This document shows, piece after piece, positions 8,580 to 16,514 of a stretch of DNA of 64,000 nucleotides. Where the stretch lies: assembly GCA_910583835.1 (NCBI GenBank), contig CAJTYM010000017.1, forward strand, positions 10,438-74,437. The letters run 5' to 3'. A model generated the notes under the pieces. That model was given only the letters and a program-made list of their open reading frames with translations. It did no database searches and was not told the origin of the DNA. Made by a program: the position numbers and the translations under genes. This DNA comes from an uncultured Lachnospiraceae bacterium. Its GTDB lineage: Bacteria > Bacillota > Clostridia > Lachnospirales > Lachnospiraceae. How positions within the stretch are numbered: position 1 is the stretch's first letter; each line of letters opens with the position of its first letter.

Positions 8580-9774
8580 AATGATAACCCCTTTGGTGGA
8601 GATGGACGGAGATGAGATGACCCGCATTCTCTGGAAGATGATTAAGGATGAATTATTGTTGCCATTTATTGATTTGAAGACGGAGTATTATGATTTGGGG
8701 CTTCAATACCGCAATGAAACCGATGACCAGGTAACTTTTGACTCAGCAAATGCCACTAAGAAATATGGTGTTGCCGTAAAATGCGCGACTATTACGCCGA
8801 ACGCCGCGCGTATGACAGAGTACGATCTGAAGGAAATGTGGAAAAGCCCTAATGGGACTATCCGTGCTATTTTGGACGGTACGGTATTCCGTACGCCGAT
8901 TACCGTCAAAGGCATTGAGCCCTGTGTGAAGAACTGGAAGAAACCGATTACGATTGCGCGTCACGCTTATGGCGATGTATATAAGGCGAGCGAGATGAAG
9001 ATACCGGGCGCCGGCAAATGCGAGCTGGTCTATACGGCCGAAGACGGTACGGAGACGAGGGAACTGATCCATAACTTTACGGGCGCGGGCGTGATACAGG
9101 GCCAGCATAACCTCAATGGTTCGATTGAGAGTTTTGCCAGAAGCTGTTTTAACTATGCGCTGGACACGAAACAGGATTTATGGTTTGCCACCAAGGATAC
9201 GATCTCCAAGAAATATGACCACACGTTCAAAGATATTTTCCAGGAAATCTATGACAAGGAGTATGACGAGAAATTCAAGGCGGCAGGCATTGAATATTTC
9301 TATACGCTCATTGACGATGCGGTGGCAAGGATTATGAAAGCCGAGGGCGGATTTATCTGGGCGTGTAAGAATTATGACGGCGATGTAATGAGCGATATGG
9401 TGAGTTCCGCATTTGGTTCCCTTGCCATGATGACATCGGTCCTCGTATCCCCGGAGGGTTACTATGAGTATGAAGCAGCCCATGGCACGGTACAGCGCCA
9501 TTATTATAAGCATCTGAAAGGCGAGGAGACGTCTACCAATTCCGTGGCAACTATTTTTGCCTGGACGGGGGCGCTGAGGAAGCGCGGGGAACTGGACAAT
9601 CTTCCCGAACTGTCAGTTTTTGCGGATAAGCTGGAACAGGCTTGCCTGTCGACTATCGAATCCGGCAAGATGACGAAAGACCTTGCATTGATTACAACAC
9701 TTGAGAATCCGACTGTTTTGAACAGCGAAGGATTTATTAAGGCTATCCGTGAAGAACTGGAACGCCTGTTATAG
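8566..9774 (+). CDS. icd: NADP-dependent isocitrate dehydrogenase
   Basis: A 402-residue dimeric IDH of the eukaryote-like class (opening TPLVEMDGDEMTRI), converting isocitrate to 2-oxoglutarate with NADPH formation. Substrate-binding stretches such as KSPNGTIR and the metal-binding region with Asp residues (LIDDAVARIMK, YDGDVMSD) and EAAHGTVQRH are present. The start is ATG 8566 after AGGAGGACAGAAAG; a longer frame from 8533 would lack a ribosome site. In anaerobes this enzyme usually supplies 2-oxoglutarate for glutamate synthesis in an incomplete TCA branch. It follows and overlaps the GntR regulator, and the ABC-F gene follows after 12 bases. Confidence 0.95.
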   Translation: MDKIKMITPLVEMDGDEMTRILWKMIKDELLLPFIDLKTEYYDLGLQYRNETDDQVTFDSANATKKYGVAVKCATITPNAARMTEYDLKEMWKSPNGTIRAILDGTVFRTPITVKGIEPCVKNWKKPITIARHAYGDVYKASEMKIPGAGKCELVYTAEDGTETRELIHNFTGAGVIQGQHNLNGSIESFARSCFNYALDTKQDLWFATKDTISKKYDHTFKDIFQEIYDKEYDEKFKAAGIEYFYTLIDDAVARIMKAEGGFIWACKNYDGDVMSDMVSSAFGSLAMMTSVLVSPEGYYEYEAAHGTVQRHYYKHLKGEETSTNSVATIFAWTGALRKRGELDNLPELSVFADKLEQACLSTIESGKMTKDLALITTLENPTVLNSEGFIKAIREELERLL

Positions 9775-9786
9775 GAGGAGGAAACC

Positions 9787-11694
9787 ATGATTTTAGCCTG
9801 CCAAAACATCAGCAAAGCCTTTGGCACAGACGAAATCATACAACACGCGTCATTCCATATTGAGGAATATGAGAAGGCGGCAATTGTAGGAATTAACGGA
9901 GCAGGGAAGACCACCCTGCTTCGGATTATTATGGGAGAACTGGAGGCGGACGGCGGCGAGGTAATCCTGGCCAAGAATAAGACGATTGGCTACCTGCCCC
10001 AGAATCCAGATATCGAAGGGAACAGGTCGATTTACGAGGAGGTCCTTTCGGCGAAAGAAGAGCTTATATCCATGCAGGAGAAGCTTATTTCCATGGAAAA
10101 GAAGATGAGCAGCTTAGACGGCAGTGAATTGGAAGATTTTCTGGACAGTTACAACCGCCTGAACATGGAATTCGAGCGGCAGGGCGGCCTGTCCTATAAG
10201 AGTGAGATTGTAGGCGTCCTCAAAGGGCTTGGATTTGCAGAAGAGGAATTCGGCAAGCATCTGCGGGAATTGTCCGGCGGGCAGCGTACCAGGGTCTGTC
10301 TGGGCAAGCTGTTGGTGACGAAGCCTGATGTGATTTTATTGGACGAGCCTACCAACCATCTGGACATCGGCTCCATTACCTGGCTGGAGACATTTCTGCT
10401 CAATTATAAGGGAGCGGTGGTCATTGTCTGCCATGACAGGTATTTTCTGGACCGGGTGGTACATAAAGTAGTAGAGCTGGACCGCCATCAGGTGTCCGTA
10501 TTTCTCGGCAATTACAGCGATTATGCCCTGAAAAAGGCCCAGGTGCGGGAAGCGCAGCTCAAACAGTATTACAATCAGCAGCGGGAGATTAAACATCAGG
10601 AGGAAGTCATTGCCAAGCTCAAGTCTTTTAACCGTGAGAAATCTATCAAACGTGCCGAGAGCCGTGAGAAGATGCTGGATAAGATAGAGCGTCTGGAGAA
10701 GCCTGTGGAGGAGAATACCGACATCCACCTGAATCTGGAACCGCGGATTGTCAGCGGCAATGACGTGCTGCGCGTGGAGCAGCTGGCGAAATCGTATCCT
10801 GGGCAGCAGCTGTTTTCTGATATTTCATTTGAAATCAAACGCGGGGAGCGCGTGGCATTGATTGGTGACAATGGGACAGGAAAGACGACCATCTTAAAAA
10901 TAATCAATGAGATGGCAGAGGCGGACGCCGGGACATTGACGCTAGGAACCAACGTCCACATTGGCTATTACGACCAGGAGCATCAGGTGCTGCACATGGA
11001 AAAGACCCTGGTGGAAGAAATTTCAGACGAGTATCCAAGCCTGACCAACACGGAGATACGCAATGTCCTGGCGGCATTCCTGTTTACCGGAGATGAAGTG
11101 TTTAAGCGTATCTCGGACTTGAGCGGCGGTGAGCGCGGGCGTGTCTCCCTTGCCAAATTGATGCTGTCAGAGGCGAATTTCCTGATTCTTGACGAGCCTA
11201 CGAACCACTTGGACATTACCTCCAAGGAAATCTTAGAGCAGGCCTTGAACCGTTACAAGGGGACGGTGCTGTTTGTATCCCATGACCGTTATTTTATCAA
11301 TAAGACGGCAACCCGCATTTTAAACCTTACCGGGCAGACGCTGGTGAATTACATCGGCAATTACGATTACTATCTGGAGAAATGCAGGGAACTGACGGAC
11401 ATCTATGTTCCAGGGCAGCGAGGAGCATCACAGCCAGAGGAAGAGTCCGCCAGCAAAATGGACTGGAAACAGCGTAAGGAGGAGCAGGCGCGCCAGCGCA
11501 AGCTGGAAAATGACCGCAAGAAAACAGAAGCTGCCATTGAAGATACGGAACAGCGGATAGGCGAGCTTGAAGAAGCTTTTGCCGACAGTGAAATCGCTAC
11601 CAATTCGGCAAAGCTGCAGGAACTCCATCAGGAGTATGAAAAGAGGCAGAGGGAACTGGAATCGCTGTATGAAAAATGGGGGGAATTGATGTAG
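9787..11694 (+). CDS. ABC-F family ATP-binding protein
   Basis: A 635-residue soluble protein with two ABC ATPase modules and no membrane segments, the ABC-F layout. First module: Walker A GINGAGKTT (35-43), signature LSGGQ (162-166), then LLDEPTNHLD. Second module: GDNGTGKTT (360-368), LSGGE (446-450), LILDEPTNHLD. A charged linker between them and a C-terminal coiled coil (about 555-633) resemble YdiF/Uup-type members. ABC-F proteins act at the ribosomal E site or in antibiotic protection; nothing here identifies a resistance type. It has a strong AGGAGG ribosome site and is followed by a Rex-like operator and the rex promoter. Confidence 0.93.
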   Translation: MILACQNISKAFGTDEIIQHASFHIEEYEKAAIVGINGAGKTTLLRIIMGELEADGGEVILAKNKTIGYLPQNPDIEGNRSIYEEVLSAKEELISMQEKLISMEKKMSSLDGSELEDFLDSYNRLNMEFERQGGLSYKSEIVGVLKGLGFAEEEFGKHLRELSGGQRTRVCLGKLLVTKPDVILLDEPTNHLDIGSITWLETFLLNYKGAVVIVCHDRYFLDRVVHKVVELDRHQVSVFLGNYSDYALKKAQVREAQLKQYYNQQREIKHQEEVIAKLKSFNREKSIKRAESREKMLDKIERLEKPVEENTDIHLNLEPRIVSGNDVLRVEQLAKSYPGQQLFSDISFEIKRGERVALIGDNGTGKTTILKIINEMAEADAGTLTLGTNVHIGYYDQEHQVLHMEKTLVEEISDEYPSLTNTEIRNVLAAFLFTGDEVFKRISDLSGGERGRVSLAKLMLSEANFLILDEPTNHLDITSKEILEQALNRYKGTVLFVSHDRYFINKTATRILNLTGQTLVNYIGNYDYYLEKCRELTDIYVPGQRGASQPEEESASKMDWKQRKEEQARQRKLENDRKKTEAAIEDTEQRIGELEEAFADSEIATNSAKLQELHQEYEKRQRELESLYEKWGELM

Positions 11695-11695
11695 A

Positions 11696-11713
11696 GTGTT
11701 AAATTTTTCACAC
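11696..11713 (+). promoter_or_regulatory. probable Rex operator upstream of rex
   Basis: The 18-base sequence GTGTTAAATTTTTCACAC lies one base past the ABC-F stop codon and just upstream of the rex -35 box. Its inverted outer half-sites and AT-rich centre match the Rex consensus (TTGTTAA-N4-TTAACAA type). Autoregulation of rex in response to the NADH/NAD ratio is inferred. Confidence 0.65.
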
Positions 11714-11714
11714 A

Positions 11715-11743
11715 TTGACATCCATTGCGGGATTCATTATAAT
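11715..11743 (+). promoter_or_regulatory. sigma-A promoter of rex
   Basis: TTGACA (11715-11720) and TATAAT (11738-11743) are separated by exactly 17 bases, a full consensus vegetative promoter, with the rex ATG about 40 bases downstream. Confidence 0.85.
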
Positions 11744-11781
11744 AAAATGTATGCAGGAATGCCATAGTAGGAGGAAAAGCA

Positions 11782-12426
11782 ATGGAGAAGGAAATATCTC
11801 AGGCAGTCATCCGCAGAATGCCAAGATATTACAGATATTTGGGAGAACTTTTGGACGATGGCGTGGAGCGGATTTCATCGAATGATCTGAGCGCGAGGAT
11901 GCGTGTGACGGCATCGCAGATTCGCCAGGACCTCAATAATTTTGGCGGCTTCGGACAGCAGGGGTACGGATATAACGTCAAATACCTCTATGATGAAATC
12001 GGCAATATTCTGGGAATCAACCAGCGGCACAATATGATTGTGATTGGCGCGGGCAACTTAGGGCAGGCGCTTGCCAATTATGTGAATTTTGAGAAGCGTG
12101 GATTTGTGATTATCGGGCTTTTTGATGTCAACCCCGCCTTGGAAGGGACTTGCGTAAGGGACATTAAAGTGCGCATGATGGATGAACTGGAAGCATTTGT
12201 GAAGAAGCAGCCAGTGGATATTGCCGCGCTTACCATGCCCAAGGAACATGCCAAGAAGACTGCCAATATCCTGGTGGATTTGGGTATCAACGCCATTTGG
12301 AATTTTGCGCATCTGGATTTGGAGCTGCCGGAGCATGTTGTGGTGGAAAACGTACATCTTTCGGAGAGCCTGATGCAGCTGTCTTATAATTTTGCAAATT
12401 ATAAAAAACTAACAGATAAGAAGTGA
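11782..12426 (+). CDS. rex: redox-sensing transcriptional repressor Rex
   Basis: A 214-residue Rex protein. The N-terminal winged helix carries the typical IRRMPRYYRYL opening and the recognition region MRVTASQIRQDLNNFGGFGQQGYGY. The C-terminal Rossmann domain has GAGNLGQAL (around residues 88-96) for NAD(H) binding. Rex represses fermentation and NAD-linked genes until NADH accumulates. The promoter and a Rex-like site lie directly upstream. A weakly characterised coiled-coil gene follows with its start next to the rex stop. Confidence 0.97.
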   Translation: MEKEISQAVIRRMPRYYRYLGELLDDGVERISSNDLSARMRVTASQIRQDLNNFGGFGQQGYGYNVKYLYDEIGNILGINQRHNMIVIGAGNLGQALANYVNFEKRGFVIIGLFDVNPALEGTCVRDIKVRMMDELEAFVKKQPVDIAALTMPKEHAKKTANILVDLGINAIWNFAHLDLELPEHVVVENVHLSESLMQLSYNFANYKKLTDKK

Positions 12427-12428
12427 TA

Positions 12429-13043
12429 ATGATGGGAAAAAAGAAAAATGTTATGCCTGGGTTTGGGCAGATGCTCCATGGGAAAAGGATACCTCTGCTG
12501 GTCTTAGACCAGAAATGGCATCAGCTGTTTTTGGATGATAAGCCCAAAGAAATAGAACGCCTGGAACAGAAGTTAAATAAGCAGCTGGCGACACAGGGCA
12601 GGCTCAACCAGGAACTCAAGGACATGAAAGTCTTAAAAAAGAAGCTCATGAAGAATATTGTGGTCAATATGGATGAAATCGGCGAGCATGGGCAGGAGAC
12701 CAGGAAGCTGCAGGAAGACCGCCGCCTTATCACGGAAATCAATGATAAGCTGGAGGCAGAAGAACTGCAGCTTGAGAAACTGCAGGAGGAAATGGCAGAA
12801 GACAATCTCCTGCTGATGGTGGAGACGATGGAATACTGCTACCGGATTATGAACAGCAATGAGGCGGAGCGTGAGGAGCTTGTTGTGAGGATTGCCCAGA
12901 TGCGGACGGAACTTAAGACCAAGATTTACCGCAGAGAAGCGATTGAGGAGCAAAACAGGGGAATTTATGCCTATCTGCATGATATTTTTGGCGCTCAGGT
13001 AGTAGACCTTTTTGATTTGAAATACGAGGACGAATACAAATAA
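12429..13043 (+). CDS. coiled-coil protein of unknown function
   Basis: About 204 residues, mostly a long heptad-rich charged helix (from about residue 40 to 150: EIERLEQKLNK, LQEDRRLITEIND, LEAEELQLEKLQ). The N-terminus is short and basic with MPGFGQMLHGKRIPLLVLD. No signal peptide or membrane segment is visible. The start is uncertain: GTG 12423 overlaps the rex stop, and ATGs at 12429 and 12432 follow a weak AGAAG. I do not recognise a family with a known role. Position directly after rex suggests co-transcription only. Confidence 0.75.
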   Translation: MMGKKKNVMPGFGQMLHGKRIPLLVLDQKWHQLFLDDKPKEIERLEQKLNKQLATQGRLNQELKDMKVLKKKLMKNIVVNMDEIGEHGQETRKLQEDRRLITEINDKLEAEELQLEKLQEEMAEDNLLLMVETMEYCYRIMNSNEAEREELVVRIAQMRTELKTKIYRREAIEEQNRGIYAYLHDIFGAQVVDLFDLKYEDEYK

Positions 13044-13093
13044 CAGTTCAGCCAGCCCGTGCCTTTGCCGATGGTGCGGCTGAACTGTTTTTT
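13042..13093 (+). terminator. rho-independent terminator between the coiled-coil gene and nnr
   Basis: A perfect 12-bp stem, AACAGTTCAGCC (13042-13053) with GGCTGAACTGTT (13078-13089), runs into a run of T (13088-13093). It ends one base before the nnr ribosome site, so it could also act as an attenuator for nnr. The stem is the same sequence as the ends of the foldback elements at 24932-25709 and 30782-30945. Confidence 0.75.
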
Positions 13094-13105
13094 AGGAGGA
13101 GAAAA

Positions 13106-14614
13106 ATGAGAATTCTGGTTGACAGCGGACAGATGAGACAATGCGATAAAAATACTATTGAGTATTTCGGCGTGCCTTCCCTGATATTGATGGAACGCGC
13201 TGCCCTCGGCGTTGTGGAAGAGATTGACAAAATTCTCTCAGAGACTTCTGTCGTGAAGGAGATATTGATTGTCTGCGGTTTTGGAAATAACGGCGGGGAT
13301 GGGCTTGCCATTGCAAGGCTGCTCTGGCAGAAGGGCCATGCCGTCACGGTCGTCATGCCGCCGGGGGCAAAGACGGTGACGGAAGAGACGAAGGTACAGA
13401 TGGGCATTTTGGAACGGTACCAGATTCCCATTGAGAGCCGTATCCCGAACCGGGAATTTGATATGGTGGTCGATGCCCTGTTCGGCATTGGGCTGACGAG
13501 GGATCTTACCGGGCTCTGCCTGGAGTATGTGCTGGAGATGAATGAACTGCATGGGAAGAAGGTGGCAGTCGATATCCCATCGGGAATCAATGCGGATACC
13601 GGCGCGGTGATGGGGGCGGGGTTTTATGCTGATATGACCGTGACCTTTGCATTTGCCAAATTAGGGCTTATGCTGTTTCCGGGAGCGGAATATGCGGGGG
13701 AGGTTGTGGTCAAGGAAATTGGCATTGACCGCTGCAGCTTCCTTGCCGCGAAGCCGGATACTTTTTGCCTTGATTCCGGTGATTTATGTGAAATCCCTTG
13801 CCGCAAGACGCGCTCTAATAAGGGCAGTTATGGGAGGGTGCTTACGATTGCAGGGCAGAAAAATATGGCAGGAGCCTCATATTTAAGCGCAAAAGCCTCC
13901 TACCTTACAGGGGCAGGGCTGGTAAAGGTGATGACGCCGGAAGATAACCGCATTATCTTACAGCAGCTTTTGCCGGAGGCGATTTTAGAGACGTATGAGG
14001 ATGCGGCAGATAACCTGGAGGAATCCCTGTCATGGGCATCTGTCGTAGTGGCTGGTCCCGGGCTGGGAACAGGCGCGCACGCCAAAGATATCATCCGAAG
14101 AGTTCTGCAGTCTGCGGCAGTTCCGGTCATCCTGGATGCGGATGGGCTGAATCTCGTGGCGGACAATCCGCAGTGGCTGAAAGAAGCAAAGAATACTGTG
14201 ATTGTGACGCCGCATTTAGGTGAGATGGCAAGGCTTATCCGTGAAGATATCGCGGTTATCCAGAATAGGCTGTTGGAGACGGCAAAAGAGTTTGCCGAGG
14301 ATTACGAAGTGATATGCGTGTTAAAGGATGCAAGGACAGTCACGGCCGTGCCGGGAGGATTTGCCTGGGTGAATGACAGCGGTAATAATGGCATGGCAAC
14401 GGCCGGTTCCGGGGATGTGCTTACCGGAGTGCTTGCCGGGCTGATTGCACAGGGCATGGAGCCGCAATATGCTGCCTCTATGGGGGTGTACCTCCATGGG
14501 CTTGCCGGAGATGTGCAGGCTAAGGAGAGGGGAGCCTATGGGCTGATGGCGCAGGATATTTTAGAGGGCATAGCGCGTGTGCTGGCAGAATTTTCCCAAA
14601 ACGGCAGTGTATAA
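13106..14614 (+). CDS. nnr: bifunctional NAD(P)H-hydrate epimerase / ADP-dependent NAD(P)H-hydrate dehydratase
   Basis: A 502-residue fusion that repairs hydrated NADH and NADPH. The N-terminal YjeF_N epimerase domain (residues about 1-215) contains GFGNNGGDGLAIARLL and the AVDIPSGINADTG loop; the C-terminal ribokinase-like dehydratase (about 230-495) contains VVAGPGLG, ILDADGLN, TPHLGEMARL and NGMATAGSGDVLTG. Fusion of both domains is the usual bacterial arrangement. The ribosome site is TAGGAGGAG before ATG 13106. It precedes alr by 24 bases, a frequent neighbour order in Firmicutes. Confidence 0.95.
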   Translation: MRILVDSGQMRQCDKNTIEYFGVPSLILMERAALGVVEEIDKILSETSVVKEILIVCGFGNNGGDGLAIARLLWQKGHAVTVVMPPGAKTVTEETKVQMGILERYQIPIESRIPNREFDMVVDALFGIGLTRDLTGLCLEYVLEMNELHGKKVAVDIPSGINADTGAVMGAGFYADMTVTFAFAKLGLMLFPGAEYAGEVVVKEIGIDRCSFLAAKPDTFCLDSGDLCEIPCRKTRSNKGSYGRVLTIAGQKNMAGASYLSAKASYLTGAGLVKVMTPEDNRIILQQLLPEAILETYEDAADNLEESLSWASVVVAGPGLGTGAHAKDIIRRVLQSAAVPVILDADGLNLVADNPQWLKEAKNTVIVTPHLGEMARLIREDIAVIQNRLLETAKEFAEDYEVICVLKDARTVTAVPGGFAWVNDSGNNGMATAGSGDVLTGVLAGLIAQGMEPQYAASMGVYLHGLAGDVQAKERGAYGLMAQDILEGIARVLAEFSQNGSV

Positions 14615-14638
14615 TCTTATCAGAAAGGAAGTCTTGAA

Positions 14639-15808
14639 ATGAAGACATACAGCAGGGTCTATGCACAGATAGATCTTGATAATATCCTCCATAATATACA
14701 GCAGATGCAGAATAATATCAACGAAGGAACGAAAATCATGGGGGTAATCAAGACAGATGCTTATGGACATGGCGCCGTGCCGATAGGGCGGGAACTGGAG
14801 AGGCTTGGCGTTGTCTGGGGATACGCCACGGCAACCGTGGAGGAGGCGGAGATTTTACGCAGGAATGGACTGAGGAAACCTGTTTTAGTTTTGGGCGCGA
14901 GTTTTTCGGAACATTTTGGGGCGCTGGCGAAAGAGGGTATCCGTGCAACGGTATTTTCCTTGCAGCAGGCGCGGCAGATGGAAACTTATGCCAGGGAATC
15001 AGAGCACAAGATTTTTGTCCATATTAAGATTGATACGGGAATGAGCCGCTTGGGATTTCAGGTCACCAAAGAGGCGGCAGATGAAATAGCACAAATTGCC
15101 AAGATGCCGCATATTGTAGTGGAGGGAATGTTTACGCATTTTGCCAAATCAGATGAAAAAGACAAGACGATGGCGAGGGAACAGCTGGGCAAGTTTCAGG
15201 AGATGAGAGAGATGTTAGAACAGCGCGGGCTGTCAGTGCCTATGCTCCACTGTGCCAACAGTGCGGCAATTATTGATATGCCGGATACGGGCATGGATAT
15301 GGTGCGCGCCGGAATCAGCCTGTACGGCATGTGGCCCTCGGCAGAGGTGCAGAAGGAACATGTAGATTTGCAGCCCGTACTTTCTTTAAAGAGCAGGATT
15401 GTCTTTCTCAAAGAACTGGAGGCAGGGCGGACCATCAGTTATGGGGCGGATTATAAGACAACAGGCAGGCAGCGGATTGCAACCATACCGGTCGGCTATG
15501 GGGACGGTTATCCGAGGAGCCTCTCCGGCAAGGGCTATGTATTGATTCATGGAAAACGTGCCCCCATCTGCGGAAGGATCTGCATGGACCAATTTATGGT
15601 GGATGTTACCCACATCCCCAAGGCGAAGGAGGGGGATACGGTAGTCCTGGTGGGGAGGGACGGCGAAGAGACGATTACCATGGAAGAAATAGGGGAGCTT
15701 TCCGGCAGGTTTAACTATGAATTTGCCTGTGATTTGGGCAAACGGATTCCGCGCGTTTATGTGAAAAATCATAAAGTCACAGAGACGAAAGATTATTTCG
15801 GGGAGTAA
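14639..15808 (+). CDS. alr: alanine racemase
   Basis: A 389-residue PLP-dependent fold-III racemase that makes D-alanine for peptidoglycan. Lys38 in IKTDAYGHG is the PLP lysine (the usual KADAYGHG has Ala where Thr is seen here). The second-barrel landmarks HIKIDTGMSRLGF, MVRAGISLYG and the C-terminal catalytic Tyr region SYGADY are present, as is CMDQFMVDVT. The start ATG follows AGAAAGGAAG. Downstream lie a MITE-like element and then mazF. Confidence 0.97.
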   Translation: MKTYSRVYAQIDLDNILHNIQQMQNNINEGTKIMGVIKTDAYGHGAVPIGRELERLGVVWGYATATVEEAEILRRNGLRKPVLVLGASFSEHFGALAKEGIRATVFSLQQARQMETYARESEHKIFVHIKIDTGMSRLGFQVTKEAADEIAQIAKMPHIVVEGMFTHFAKSDEKDKTMAREQLGKFQEMREMLEQRGLSVPMLHCANSAAIIDMPDTGMDMVRAGISLYGMWPSAEVQKEHVDLQPVLSLKSRIVFLKELEAGRTISYGADYKTTGRQRIATIPVGYGDGYPRSLSGKGYVLIHGKRAPICGRICMDQFMVDVTHIPKAKEGDTVVLVGRDGEETITMEEIGELSGRFNYEFACDLGKRIPRVYVKNHKVTETKDYFGE

Positions 15809-15820
15809 ATCTGAATACAC

Positions 15821-16015
15821 TTTGAGTTTCCCCATTTTATAATTTATAGTGCCAAAAGGTTTCCATCATAAAATGATGGAAACACTTTGCACATAAAAGC
15901 GCTATGGAAAGCTAGCTTTCCAGACGCTTTTTGTGCAAGATGTCTATGCTGCCAAAGGCAGCAAGACCTTTTGGCACTAAATTATCAGTTATTATAAAAA
16001 ATGAGGAAACTCAAA
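15821..16015. mobile_element. MITE-like foldback element with 8-bp target duplication
   Basis: The element is bounded by an 11-bp perfect inverted repeat, TTTGAGTTTCC / GGAAACTCAAA, extended with small gaps to about 40 bp per side, including a second perfect 13-bp stem AGTGCCAAAAGGT (15848-15860) / ACCTTTTGGCACT (15966-15978). It is flanked by a perfect direct repeat GAATACAC at 15813-15820 and 16016-16023, as expected of a transposed element. The interior has three hairpins and no gene. It fills the alr-mazF gap; any effect on mazF expression is not known. Confidence 0.75.
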
Positions 16016-16079
16016 GAATACACACGAAAAAATTGGGAATAATAGGAAACAGCCTATAAAGTTTTGGAGTGTGAGACAA

Positions 16080-16427
16080 GTGGTTATTCATAGAGGAGAT
16101 ATTTATTATGCAGACCTGCGCCCGGTGGTGGGCTCAGAACAGGGCGGTATCCGTCCGGTCCTGATTATACAGAATGATGTCGGCAACCGGCACAGCCCCA
16201 CAGTAATCTGTGCAGCCATCACATCGAAGATGAATAAAGCGAAGCTTCCCACCCATGTGGAGCTGGAAGCCGGAAAATATGATTTGGTGAAGGATTCCGT
16301 TGTGCTGCTGGAGCAGCTGCGGACCATTGATAAACAGAGATTGAAGGACAAAGTCTGCCGTCTGGACAGTGAAATTCTAAAAAAAGTTGACAGAGCGCTT
16401 GAAATCAGTCTGGAATTGTATACATAA
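16080..16427 (+). CDS. MazF/PemK-family endoribonuclease toxin
   Basis: About 115 residues, the normal length for MazF/NdoA. Family motifs: RGDIYYADLRPVVGSEQGG at the N-terminus, RPVLIIQNDVGN and PTVICAAITS, and the end region DKVCRLDSEILKKVDRAL. The GTG at 16080 is preferred because GGAG at 16066-16069 is 10 bases upstream and family members begin just before this point; GTG 16071 is the alternative. In Bacillus the order is alr-ndoAI-ndoA; here alr is followed by the toxin but no antitoxin gene is visible in the gap, which holds the inserted element instead. Target specificity cannot be told. Confidence 0.9.
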   Translation: MVIHRGDIYYADLRPVVGSEQGGIRPVLIIQNDVGNRHSPTVICAAITSKMNKAKLPTHVELEAGKYDLVKDSVVLLEQLRTIDKQRLKDKVCRLDSEILKKVDRALEISLELYT

Positions 16428-16514
16428 ATCTTGACTAATATACGGCAAAATGGTATATTTCAAGTGTTTGCTGGAATCGGCAGAAGAGTACAGAGAGAAA
16501 AAGGAGTCAAAAGT

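Noticed and set aside
16071..16079. GTG 16071 as the mazF start
   Set aside because: GGAG ends one base before it; the GTG at 16080 has proper spacing and matches the family N-terminus.
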